Assembly (NCBI GenBank): GCA_020205615.1
Contig: CM035170.1
Location: 58,232,486-58,296,485, forward strand
DNA length: 64,000 nt
Direction: 5' to 3'
Origin: Panax quinquefolius
Lineage: Eukaryota; Streptophyta; Magnoliopsida; Apiales; Araliaceae
The notes beneath the pieces are model-generated. The model saw nothing but the letters and a program-made list of their open reading frames with translations. It did no database searches and was not told the DNA's origin. Of this stretch, positions 12,203-23,299 are shown piece after piece. The translations under genes were made by a program, and so were the position numbers. Position 1 is the first letter of the stretch. Each line of letters begins with the position of its first letter.

Positions 12203-12752
12203 TGTGACGCCCCCAAAATTAGGTATACGTCACCCATCTTGGGTCGCCACTTACATGGTACAGAATTTAAATGCAACTTACTAATATAATTGTCGTGTAC
12301 AATACGACATAAACTGTGAGTTTGAATATAAATATTGTCTACTAGATATTATACAAACTCAAAAGGAGTCCTCATTACAATTATTATCACACTATTTCAC
12401 AGAATAGTGAGGACTACTAATGCTATCCTTTGGACCATTACTCCGCTCCCCGATTCGTCCCAACTATATTCTCATTTCCTGAGAGAAACGGTGAAAGAAA
12501 GAAAGGGTGAGCTCAACTAGCCCAAAGAAGAAATATTATAACTAAGATAAAGCGAAATAAATTATCAATAGTCTTCAACAATGTTAAACTGATAAAATAC
12601 AATAGACAACCAGTTTAACTGCATAGTTGAATATGCAATCCATTAAAAGAGTCAAGTAGAAAATAAAGTCTACTATCTTTTAGGTTTTAAAAGGTTTTCA
12701 TCAATTTTTATCACTAAGACTCAGTTTAATGAATAAACCACAATATATAATC

Positions 12753-12775
12753 ATCCTTGTACCACGGTCAAGGAT
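12753..12775. repeat. Hairpin ATCCTTG / CAAGGAT in the B1 3' LTR
   Basis: Perfect 7-bp arms at 12753-12759 and 12769-12775 around the 9-base loop TACCACGGT. It is the B1 version of the hairpin whose arms read ATCTTTG/CAAAGAT in G and E and CATCTGTG/CACAGATG in D. In the B1 5' LTR (about 19100) one arm has decayed to ATCCATG. Confidence 0.75.
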
Positions 12776-13881
12776 TTTCATCAAATTATCAATGGTCATG
12801 ACTATACCGAATCACCCCTGGTCATAATCATACCAAAAACTATCCATCACTGCATTACAGGCCACTGAGGACTTTTATCACATCATTTATAACAAGCCAT
12901 GATTATACCGAAATGATCCCTGATCATAATCATACTAAGTTCATCTATGCGTAAGCCAAAGATAACTTTCAACATAATATAAAAATGAGGATGATGACAA
13001 TGATATAAAGAATTCAATAAAACAAGTTCAAAAATTAATTTATCTAGGAATTATTAACGTCCAAATTGTCAACAAGATATCTTTTTTTGTAGAGTAAAAT
13101 TCAAGAATGATCGGAAGAATATTTCCATGAAAAGATAATCGGATGAAACACAAATATCAAGAATATTCTACTAATTTCATGGAGTATAGAAGTCAAAGTT
13201 CTAACCAACCGGGTATAATAAAGAATGGAATAACAAAGGAAATCACCATGCATGCGATACTTAGCATAGACAAAGTTATTCCAATGAATAATAATAATGT
13301 AACTGTGTCGTGTGAAATTCACAAATCGGACGGATGTTCTAAGAATAATAAAGATGGAACCGGATCCGGTGTAAAACACACGAGATAGGATATTCCAACG
13401 AATGATAAAGATTTTAACCAGTCCTGTAAAACACACGATGTGGATGTTCCAATGTAATAATAATAAAGATTTTAACCAGTCCTTGTAAAACACACGACAA
13501 GATGTTCCAACGGAATAATAAAAGAATGTCACCAAGTATAGGGTAAACCACGATATAGATTATGTATATGGTATGTCACAGCGTATACAAGTTATTCCAA
13601 CGAATAATAAAGAATGGAATAACGGAGGATTTCACCAAGTATAGGTATGCCACGTATACAAAGTTATTCCAACGTAATAATAAAGAATGGAATAATGTAA
13701 GTTCTCTTCATGAATAAGAAAGAATAACACCCCTTTACGAATGTACAACAAATAATACCCTTTACCTTAGAAGAACCGAATATTGGAAAAGTGAAGTAGC
13801 GAATACTTTTCTTCTTCTTTCTATAGTTTCTCTCTCTAGTTTTGATGAATTAAATAATAAATAATGAAGGAATGAGCTTTC

Positions 13882-13889
13882 TATTTATA
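13882..13889 (-). promoter_or_regulatory. TATA box of the B1 3' LTR
   Basis: Minus strand TATAAATA in TCTATAAATAGAAAGC. The 5' LTR has TATAAAAA at the matching place (20238-20245). F (53284-53291, plus), E (49148-49155, plus), D (42327-42334, minus) and G (55559-55566, minus) carry TATAAATA at equivalent positions, so this is the family core promoter. Confidence 0.7.
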
Positions 13890-14040
13890 GAAAAACCGAG
13901 GGTGGGCTCTTGGTCTTAACGAAGGGTCAAAATGACTTCTTGGTAATATTGAAGAGACAACTACTATTATTTCTTGAAGGATAATTAACCTCTTGGAACA
14001 ATGAAGAGGCGCTTAACTCTTGGTAATATCAAGGGACAAC

Positions 14041-14215
14041 TACTATTTGCGAAGGGTAATTACTATCGATTTGGTAGTAATTACTATTGACGAAGGTAAT
14101 TACTATTGAAGAAGGTAATTACTATTAACGAAGGTAAATACTATTGACGAAGGTAATTACTATTTCACAAAGGTAATTACTATTCATAAAGGTAAATACT
14201 ATCGACGAAGAGACT
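14041..14215. repeat. 18-19-bp direct repeats in the B1 3' LTR
   Basis: Imperfect units of the type GACGAAGGTAATTACTATT follow one another about nine times. Each unit contains the palindrome GTAATTAC or its variant GTAAATAC. The matching array in the 5' LTR (20389-20632) is longer. Confidence 0.8.
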
Positions 14216-14899
14216 CTTAGATGATGACATATGGGCCCCCCAAAATAATCAAACTTACCACAAACGCCTCTTATAATGTACTCTTTATATACATCAAGGA
14301 TTGAATAAATATTACCACAAATCATTTTATTTTTAATCAACACATATTTAATCTTTCAACAATTATTAATCATTTATAATTTGTCGTCTCAATTAATAAT
14401 ATAACATATTATACTGATGATAATCTTGTGACAATAATTGAATCAATAATATAAAAGATATGATGCAAAGAATTATCGTAGTTGATAATTGAGTATAGCT
14501 AAGTGACTTCTCACGTAAGCATCAATAATCAATACCGTGTGTACTACTTAACAACCACGCGTATTCATCGTACTTTTTTACTACCTAGGATCGTTCAATG
14601 GTTTTAGCAGTAACACCTCTGCCATTATTATTTTTATAGAAAGATAATTTTGTCGTTTTCTAACTACGACAATACTTCCGTTTAGGGGGGTCCACCATCG
14701 ATTGAGCCGTCGTCTGCGAATATTCCCCCGACAAAAAGAATATTCTCCGACCAAACGAATATTTTATAACAACTTACTTACTTTTCAAAATTTATAAATA
14801 CTACCCACAACTATAACATTATATCAAATTTATTCCATAATATTCAAAAATAATATTTATAGAAAATTCATCTTTATTTATAAAAGTTGGGGTCTTACA

Positions 14900-14945
14900 A
14901 CCTCCCCTTCTTATGAAATTTTGCCCTCGAAATTAGGGTACGTAC
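14900..14945 (-). other. Polypurine tract and hairpin of B1
   Basis: The sense strand reads AAGAAGGGGAGGT directly before the LTR start TGTAAGACC. Upstream, AATTTCG-AGGG-CAAAATT is the family hairpin with one decayed pair. In intact relatives these bases also encode the pol C-terminus NFEDEIS-stop. Confidence 0.8.
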
Positions 14946-14989
14946 CTGATATGATAAAGAGGTGAGGATACCTTGAATACCTTTATCGT

Positions 14990-15290
14990 TAAAAATATTA
15001 AATTCATCTTCGCAATCCGCCAAAGATATTCATTAACAATTCATCTTTGCACTACAAAGCTAAAGATATACAACTCAGAAAAACCAATAATGCTTTGAGG
15101 CAGCGACTAATAAGTATCACGACCACGAATTATCCACGCACTAACGGCCAAGGATATTCGTGTTTTCAATTACTGATCATGATTATACCGAACAATCCTC
15201 ATCATAATCATACCAAGTCCATCTATGCACTACAGCCACGTATGACTTTCAACATAATATAAGTATGAGGATAATGATATAAAGAATCAA
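14990..15290. repeat. LTR-derived fragment inside the B1 internal region
   Basis: This stretch matches interior LTR sequence, not internal coding sequence: compare 15100-15260 with 41190-41420 of the D LTR. It includes hairpins of the ATCTTTG type (near 15045) and the ATGATTAT type (15179-15186 with 15204-15211). It joins the end of B1 pol on one side and unassigned DNA on the other, marking a rearrangement that removed most of pol. Confidence 0.7.
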
Positions 15291-16465
15291 TCAAATGAGA
15301 TAAAGGATAAATATTAAATATTTATAATATAATTTATCCGAGATTTAAGAATATCCCCATGTTATCAATCACTTAATAATCTCATAATCTAATATCATTA
15401 ATATTATAACAATATTTTAATCACTTCTTAAATTTATAAATAAATTTATCTCAATTGTTTACGCTTTACCATATAATGCATTTAATCATTCAAAAATGCC
15501 ATACTCATAAGATATCATCACCAATTATCAAATCCTCAAAAATATGCATATACTCTATATAGGATTCTCTAGCCATAAAATCCTATTTTCAACTTTGTTA
15601 CTTCACATAACATATTTAACTCATATGTTCCTAACTAAACTATTTTCATGAAAAATACCAAATCAGTCCCAAAAATATTTCTTTTCTGGGATTTAGCATA
15701 ATATAGTCCCATAATGAAAATATATTTTTTTCGGAATTTTTAAAATTCATTTACTATTTTTCAAAAATTAATTTCTAATTAATTCCTTAAGAAATTTTCT
15801 ACCTCAAGTTTAACTCCAAAATTCCCAAATCTTGGCAGGACCTTACACATGTTAATGTGAGCCTCCAGATTTAAATTTCATGGTCATCGAGTTATAGAAC
15901 TCCAGCTTATAGCATTTTCGTCAAAAAAAAACCTAAATATTGAAATGGTCATAACTTGCTCATTTTAAGTTGGAATGAGCTCATTTTTGGACACGATGTT
16001 CTTTATACCATATACTTGTATGTCCCAAAAGGCCTGAATTTTTCTCACTAATTAAGTGGCCGAAACAGCCCTTACAAAAATGTGGCAAAGCAAATTTTTG
16101 GACATTTTGAAGTTTTGACTCCTTTGCTAAAATCAGTCCACACGAAAATCTACAACACCTTTTTCATTGATTCCACTTGGATTAGTTAGGTAACTCATAG
16201 ATCTAACTCTAGGACTTAACCACACTCAAAAATTCAAAATATAATAAGAGATTTGGTCAATTGAATTTCATGTTACGCTTTTCACCAAAATCGGTTTTAA
16301 CTCCTTGTGATTTTTAAGAAACTTTCATGTTTTCACATACTAACCAACATAACTCATCATAACACTTACTAATACCACGATACCCATGATTTTCATTAGT
16401 CCAATGCTTTTATTATGACTTTCATCATAAACCACGTAAACTGCTTCATTTTAGTTGAAGAAATA
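15291..16465. other. Unassigned 1.2-kb segment replacing pol in B1
   Basis: No frame of note and no match to RT, RNase H or integrase, which should be here. Motifs such as GGTCATAACTTGCTC and AATGAGCTCATTTTTGG around 15950 resemble the GTAACTTCTTC...AAGTCC...GGCTC passages inside the LTR of A (about 3845 and 40395), so it may be a piece of another gypsy LTR. Orientation and origin are not settled. It is presumably carried as cargo between the B1 protease and its polypurine tract. Confidence 0.5.
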
Positions 16466-17204
16466 TTTGAGGGTTTAAAAATGGGTTTTGTCTTGGGGTC
16501 AATACAAAATTCGATTTCACGCTCTAGGGTAGGCTAGAAATCTTCAAGAATACGTCAAAAAATTTATTAATGATAGAAATATCATTCAAAATTGTTACTC
16601 TCGTCCCAAGACTTGGATAGTACGTCACATTAATACCAACTGCGACTTCTATCCCTTAACCTCGATAAAGACCTCACAATGATACCTATCAACTTGCCAT
16701 CTTCAGTCACGACGTCGCCTATAGAAAGTCTGGCTTCGGTGCATTCCACACAAGGAAGTCAACAACGAAAGGATCGGGACTCTTTACTTATGGCTTGATA
16801 TGACAATGATTGACTTTAGTGGTTTGGTTACTTTGAATTCGAATAATAGGTTGGTTAAGAGTATGAAAGCTAACAACCTTACAAAAATCATGATGAGTAT
16901 TTAACCAATCGATTTCTAAAGTCACATCAAAGACAAATATTTTCAAAGAGATAAGATCGACGGGTAACGTGAAAATGTTTATTTGAATCAAACAAGATTT
17001 AAAAACAGTAGAGGTAACGAAGGCTCCTACTAACGAAGTTTCAACCAATAAGTCAAAGTTTAACTTCTTGAGAGTCAAATTTAAACGTTGAACACAACTA
17101 GGTGAAATAAAAGAGTGGGTAGAACCGGTATCTAACACGGTATAGACTTCGCAAGAGCTTATGATTAACTTATCCGTGATAATTTTATTCGTGTTCCTCG
17201 TCAC
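16466..17204 (-). pseudogene. B1 protease remnant
   Basis: The frame 17204-16788 encodes a retropepsin-like aspartic protease domain that matures gag and pol: YTVLDTGSTHSFIS carries the DTG active site intact, followed by VQRLNLTLKKL and VFDVTLEIDWLNTHH (relatives have FDVILGIDWL). It matches the D protease at 46853-46560. At about 16588-16787 there is a roughly 200-bp insert relative to D that I cannot assign. Between 16466 and 16588 the sequence matches the protease-RT linker of D (about 46210-46330) with several changes. RT does not follow, because the segment 15291-16465 takes its place. Confidence 0.75.
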
Positions 17205-18371
17205 AAGAAAAAAACGCCTCTCTTAAACTATCGGCTTTGGTTTGTCTGCGGGACGACCTTTGGTGCCTCCATCCTAGCTTGAACTTGTCTTGGTGAATGA
17301 CAAAATCGGGCTAAGTGACCTTCTTTTCCACAATTATAACATGCTTTAGATGACATCGTGCGCTTTGGACCGATATGTCCCTCCCTCCGCATTTGAAACA
17401 TATGATAGGTGGTCGTTCTCCTTCCTTAACAACGGGTCTTTGGTCGACGCGTCTTTCCATCATTGTTGAATTTCCTCTTCTTGAAATTTCCATTCCTATT
17501 ATCTTGGCCATGGTTACCACCGAAATGATATTTTCCCCACGATGGTTATCGTTGTTCCGATGGTCATTGCCACCGCCGATTTGATTATTATTGTGTTGTT
17601 GGTCGTTACCTTTTGGTTGTCTTTGACTCATTATCGCGCTCCAATAATCGAGCCCTATTCACAATATCTCGAATACAAATAAAGTTTATGAGAAATTAGG
17701 TATTGACGTATATCGGGTTTCAAACCTCTTAAAAATATTCGCGTCATTCGCTCCTCATTATCGACCAAATGGGATGCAAAACCGAGATAACTCGACAAAC
17801 TTAGCCTCATCTTGTGACACGGCCATATTATTTTGCTCCACTTGATAAACTCCACCTCTTTCATGTGACGAATACTTTCGGGAAAGTACTTGTCGTTGAA
17901 TGACTCTTGGAACTTCTCCCAAGACATCTTGAGTATGTCGATGCAGGTGCGTTTGATTCCCACCAAGAATCGCCTCTTCACGCAACATAAAGGTGGCAAA
18001 TGGAACCTTTTGCTCCTCGAGCATCCCAAGACATCAAATATCTTGGTGATCTCGCTTTAACCACGTCTCACTTTAAGTGGTTCTCGCTTTCCCAAAAACT
18101 CCGGTGGTCCCAAATCCTTGAATCGCTTAACGGTGACCGACCGTGGTCGTTGCCATTATTTTCACCTGCTTTATGAACAGGAGCCGCCTTCGTCTGATGT
18201 TGCATGAATTCTAAAAAACTCCTAAACGTACCGTCGTTCGTCATTTGATCAGTGTTGTTGTTTACAGGAGGATTATCGCCATCCTGTCGCACATTATCCT
18301 GATTATTGATCAGTGGAGACTCAACGGTCTCCTGTGCTCCATTGCTTATTTCAACATTTTCTTGATGCCAT
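17205..18371 (-). pseudogene. B1 gag remnant
   Basis: Starts at ATG 18371-18369 and needs a frameshift within the first codons (run of A) to enter VRQDGDNPPVNNNTDQ (18292-18068). Capsid motifs follow in two frames, 18029-17655 and 18024-17758: WEKFQESFNDKYFPESIRH, DNEERMTRIFLRGLKPDIRQ. The basic linker and a single knuckle lie at 17631-17311: CFKCGG followed by a frameshifted tail that lacks the GH-x4-C end. Acts as structural capsid/nucleocapsid precursor in the family. It follows the 5' LTR and primer-binding site by about 170 bp; unlike A and C, no extra upstream frame is present. Confidence 0.8.
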
Positions 18372-18540
18372 TTTCAATATCGCCACAAAACAAGGGTTAA
18401 TTAACATGTCACATATTATCCCTATACACTGACCGACCAATTAAATACCAAATAAACTTAGGTAGGTCATACTAGCGAAGGAATTTCCCGTCTCTCCCCT
18501 CCTAGTTCTTATCTCACATCTTAGCCAGGGATCATATCCT

Positions 18541-18555
18541 AAGCTCGATACCAAT
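18541..18555 (-). other. Primer-binding site of B1
   Basis: The sense strand ATTGGTATCGAGCTT directly after the 5' LTR resembles the complement of initiator tRNA-Met (TGGTATCAGAGC) with a one-base loss. It primes minus-strand synthesis. Confidence 0.75.
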
Positions 18556-21303
18556 TGTGACGCCCCCCAAATTAGTATATCGTCACCCATCTTGGGTCGC
18601 CACTTACATGGTACGTAATTTAAATACAACTTACTAATATAACTGTAAGTATAATAATACGATAAAACGTGAGTTTGAATACAAATATTGTCTACTAGAT
18701 ATTATACAAACTCAAAAGGAGTCCTCATTACAATTATTATCACACTATTTCACGTAATAGTGAGGACTACTAATGCTATCCTCTCGGACCATTACTCTGC
18801 TCCCCGACTTGTCCCACTATATTCTCATTTCAAGAAGAATAAAGGTGAAAGAAAGGGTGAGCTCAACTAGCCCAGTAAGAAATATTATAACTAAGATAAA
18901 GCAGAATAAATTATCAATAGTCTTCAACAATGTTAAACTGATAAAATACAATAGACAACCAGTTTAACTGCAGCGGAATATGCAATCCATTAAAAGAGTC
19001 AAGTAGAAAATAAAGTCTACTATCTTTTAGGTTTTAAAAGGTTTTCATCAATTTTTATCACTAAGACTCAGTTTAATGAATAAACCACAATATATAATCA
19101 TCCATGTACCACGGTCAAGGATTTTCATCAAATTATCAATGGTCATGACTATACCGAATCACCCCGGTTATAATCATACCCAAAAACTCTACATCACTGC
19201 ATTACAGGCCACTGAGGACTTTTATCACATCATTTATAACAAGCCATGATTATACCGAATGATCCTCGGTCATAATCATACTAAGTTCATCTATGCACGT
19301 AAGCCAAGCGAAGATAACTTTCAACATAATATAAACATGAGGATGATGACAATGATATAAGAATTAATAAAACAAGTTCAAGCATTAATTTATCTAGGAA
19401 TTATTAACGTCCCAAATTGTCAACAAAATCTTGCTTTTGTAGAGTAAAATTCAAGAATGATCGGAAGAATATTTTCATGAAAAGATCTTTGGATGAAACG
19501 CAAATATCAAGAATATTCTACTAATTTCATGGAGTATAGAAGTCAAAGTTTTAACCAACTGGGTATAATAAAGAATGGAATAACAAAAGAAATCACCATG
19601 CATGCGGTACTTGCATGTATGTGTTATTCCAACGAATAATAATAATGAGAACCGTGTCGGTGAAATTCACACCGTAAGCGGATGTTCTAATAGAATAATA
19701 AAGATGGAACCCGGATCCGGTGTAAAACACAGATAGGATATTCCAACGAGAATGATAAAGATTTTAACTAGGTCCTGGTGTAAAACACTGCATGACGAGA
19801 ATGTTCCAATGAATAATAATAAAGATTTTAACCAGTCCTGTAAAACACACAGACAGGGATGTTCCAAAAAAATAATAGAAGAATGTCACCAAGTATAGGG
19901 TAAACCACGTATACAGATTATGTATAGGGTATGTCGCGTATACAGGTTATTCCAATAGAATAATAAAGAATGGAATAACAGAGGATTTCACCAAGTATAG
20001 GGGTCTGCACAGTATACAAGTTATTCCAATGTAATAATAAAGAATGGAATAATGAAGTTCTCTTCATGAATAAGAAAATAATAACACCCTTACGGGTACA
20101 ATAAATAATACCCTTTACCTTAGAAGAACTGAATATTGGAAAAGTGAAGTAGCGAGATACTTTTCTTCTTTCTCTATATAGTTTCTCTCTCTAGTTTTTG
20201 ATGAATTAAGTAAGAAATAATGAAGGAATGAGCTTTCTTTTTATAGAAAAAAGCGAGGGTGGCTCTTGGTCTTAACGAAGGGTCAAAATGACTCTTGGTA
20301 ATATTGAAGAGACAACTACTATTTGCGAAGGGGTAATTAGCCCTTGGAACAATCAAGAGGCGCTTAACTCTTGGTAATATTGAAGGGATAACTACTATTT
20401 GGGAAGGGGTAATTACTATTGATTTAAGGTAATTACTATTGGACGAAAGGTAATTACTATTGAAGAAGGTAATTACTATTGACGAAGGTAAATAAATTAC
20501 TATTCACAAAGGTAATTACTATTCACAAAGGTAAATACTATCGACGAAGGTAAATACTATCGACGAAGGTAGTTACTATTCACAAAGGTAATTACTATTC
20601 ACAAAGGTAAATACTATTGACGAAGAGACTCTTAGATGATGACATATGGGCCCCCATAAAATAATCAAACTTACCACAAACGTCTCATAACCGAGACTCT
20701 TTATATACATTCAAGAATTGAATAAACATTACCACAAATCATTTTATTTTTAATCAACACATATTTAATCTTTCAACAATTATTAATCATTTATAACTTG
20801 TCGTCTCAATTAATAATATAACATATTATACGAGATGATCTTGTGACAATAATTGAATCAATAATATAAAAGATATGATGCATCAATTCTTCGTAGTAAT
20901 AATTGAGTATAGCTAAGTGACTTCTCACGTAAGCATCAATAATCAATACCGTGTGCTGCTACTACGCAACCACGCCAGACATTACTATACTTTTTACTAC
21001 CGGTAGTTCAACGGTTTTAACGGTAACACCTCTGCCGTTATTTTTATAGAAAGATAATTTTGTCGTTTTCTAACTACGACAATACTTCCGTTAGGGGTCC
21101 ACCATCGATTGAGCTGTCTTACTTAATATTCCCAGACAAAAAGAATATTCCCCACCAAACGAATATTTTATAACAACTTGCTTACTTTGCAAAATTTATA
21201 AATATTACCCACAACTATAACATTATATCAAATTTATTCCATAATATTCAAAAATAATATTTATAGAAAATTCATCTTTATTTATAAAAGCTGGGGTCTT
21301 ACA
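18556..21303 (-). repeat. 5' LTR of B1
   Basis: About 2.75 kb, pairing with 12203-14899. Most differences are short indels and a longer repeat array at 20389-20632. It contains the hairpins ATGATTAT/ATAATCAT (19246-19253 with 19272-19279) and a TATA-like TATAAAAA at 20238-20245 (minus). No gene is supported. Confidence 0.9.
20389..20632. repeat. 18-19-bp direct repeats in the B1 5' LTR
   Basis: About a dozen imperfect units of GACGAAGGTAATTACTATT and CACAAAGGTAATTACTATT types. Higher-order repetition is visible near 20500-20620, where a pair of CACAAAGG units alternates with GACGAAGG units. Confidence 0.8.
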
Positions 21304-21308
21304 ACGTT

Positions 21309-23290
21309 GAACTGTTTCCCACCTGGAACAACCTTTCATCGGTTTCTGTCATATATTTAATTTCCAACTCCATTTTAGCCATTTCTGACACTAACTTATC
21401 CTGAGCAGTCAACAACATTAACTTCTCTCGTCCCTTCCTACTTAAGGCATCAACAACAACATTCGCCTTTTCAGGATGATAGAAAATCTCGCAATCATAA
21501 TCTTTGACTAGTTCCAACCATCTTCTTTGTCGCATGTTTAAGTCTTTTTGTGTAAAGATATACTTCAGACTTTTATGGTCAGTATATATCTCACATCTCT
21601 CTCCGTAAAGATAATGTCTCCAAATCTTCAGGGCAAACACCACTGCCGCCAACTCTAAGTCATGAGTCGGATACCCCTTCTCGTAATCTTTTAATTGACG
21701 TGATGCATACGCAATAACTCTGTCGTTCTGCATAAGCACACAACCTAGTCCTTTATGCGATGCGTCACTATACACCACAAAATTTCATGTATCATCCGGC
21801 AATGACAACACACGTGTTGAGCTCAATCTCTTCTTCAATTCGTGAAAACTTTCCTCACACTTCTTCGTCCAAACAAACTTAACCGCCTTCCTGGTTAAAT
21901 TCATCAACGGGGTCGTGATTTTGGAAAAATCTTGAATAAAACGCCTATAGTAACCTGCCAACCCTAAGAAACTCATTATCTCTAACGGTGTCTTCGGCTG
22001 ATCCCAGTTTACTATAGCTTTAACTTTTGATGGATCTACCGAAATTTCGTCTTTATCAATAACATGCCCGAGAAACTATACACGTTCCATCCAAAACTCA
22101 CATTTTAAAAATTTTGCATACAACTTCTCCTTTCTCAATGTCTCCAACGTCACTTTTAAGTGTTCAACATGTTCTTCCTTGGTTTTAGAATACACCAGGA
22201 TATCATCAATAAACACCACCACAAATTTATCTAGGAATGGTATAAACACCCTATTCATCAAATCCATGAATGCTGCAGGTGCATTGGTTAAACCAAATGA
22301 CATAACCAGAAACTCGTAATGACCATACCAAGTTCTGAATGTTGTCTTCGGTACGTCTTCTGGCCTCACCTTCAATTGATGATAACCACTCCTCAAGTCT
22401 ATCTTTGAAAAATATCTCGCCCCCTTCAGTTGATCAAATAGGTCGTCGATTCTTGGTAACGGATACTTATTTTTAATCGTAACCTTATTCAATTCTCGAT
22501 AGTCAATGCAGAGCCGCATCGATCCATCCTTCTTCTTAACAAATAACACTGGCGCTCCCCATGGCAATACGCTCGGCTGGATATACTTCTTGTCGAGCAA
22601 TTCTTGCAGTTGCACCATCAACTCTTTCATCTCTACCGGGGCCATTCTGTATGGTGCCTTAGATATCGGGCCTGATCCTAGTACTAAATCAATCACAAAC
22701 TCAATTTGTCGAACTGGCAGAAAACCCGACAAATCATTTGGAAATACGTCTGTAAAATCTCTTATGATCGGTATTTCTTCTAACTTCGCACTTTTCTTTT
22801 GTGTATCAACTATGTAGGCTAAGTATCATACACATCCTTGTCTTAACAACTTCTTAGCTTGCATCACCGTCAGACAACTTGTTTGTCAAGGTGATTTGAT
22901 GCCATAGAACACAACCTTTGACGGAGTCATAAGGTTAACGCACTTTCTTTGGTAATCAATCACTACTCCGTGATTGAATAACCAATCCATTCCCAATATA
23001 ACATCAAACTCCCCCAGTCTAATTGGTATCAAGTCTACCCTCATCTCTTGATCCTTTATAACCACTTTACAATTCTTATATACAAATCTAACAGGAATCA
23101 CTTCCTTATTCGCAATCTCTATACTTAAGGAAGATTCTAATTCTTCCTTGGGCAAATCTAAGTTCTAAGCAAATTCATCTGATATAAATGAACAAGTAGC
23201 ACCCGAATCAAATAGTACATAAGCATCAATACCATTAATCGGAATGATACCGACACAACATCCTTAGATCGAATAAAGATCCTCGCATAC
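21309..23290 (-). pseudogene. C1 pol, upstream half: protease, RT, RNase H
   Basis: Protease: LFDSGATCSFIS near 23215-23170 (DSG active site) and [20 protein letters not shown] at 23155-22886, separated by the stop after SDEFA that C2 shares. RT: 22732-22076 is a 218-codon frame with [33 protein letters not shown] and the catalytic [14 protein letters not shown] (FIDD form of YXDD, intact), ending at a TAG after WMERV that C2 also has. Connection: 21976-21785, LGLAGYYRRFIQ. RNase H: 21778-21309 with [37 protein letters not shown] and VVDALSR; all the acidic residues are present. B1 then interrupts the gene just before integrase. Confidence 0.9.
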
Positions 23291-23299
23291 GTATTGAAA

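Larger units (their letters stand above)
12203..14899 (-). repeat. 3' LTR of B1
   Basis: About 2.7 kb, window ends TGTGACGCCC and GGGTCTTACA; sense start TGTAAGACCCC. It holds several small hairpins (12753-12775; 12899-12933; 13591-13623), an 18-19-bp direct-repeat array (14041-14215) and a TATA box (13882-13889). It belongs to the same LTR subfamily as D and F. The last 100 or so sense bases form an open frame that runs across the LTR end into C1 pol (12276-12037). No independent gene. Confidence 0.9.
12203..21303 (-). mobile_element. Element B1: non-autonomous Ty3/Gypsy nested in C1 pol
   Basis: Complete insertion with perfect 5-bp duplications ACGTT at 12198-12202 and 21304-21308; joining the flanks restores the uninterrupted pol sequence seen in C2 at about 30080. 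LTRs are 12203-14899 and 18556-21303. The 3.66-kb internal region carries gag and protease remnants next to the 5' LTR, but RT, RNase H, integrase and chromodomain are absent; an LTR-like fragment and unassigned DNA fill 14990-16465. It could only have moved with enzymes supplied by an intact relative. It is the youngest clearly dated insertion on the left side, because it interrupts C, which interrupts A. Confidence 0.92.

Noticed and set aside
12037..12276. 79-codon frame treated as a gene of its own
   Set aside because: It is a chance fusion of the B1 LTR end with C1 pol; kept only as part of the LTR read-through finding.
13101..13535. 144-codon minus-strand frame in the B1 LTR, and similar frames at 19667-19867, 41725-41945 and 53522-53710
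   Set aside because: They translate the 58-bp type LTR repeats (repeated FIILLEHL- or SLLFCWNIL-like phrases), differ between copies and show no domain.
14041..14215. Regularly spaced direct repeats resembling a CRISPR array
   Set aside because: The units are contiguous, imperfect and without unique spacers, and lie in a plant LTR.
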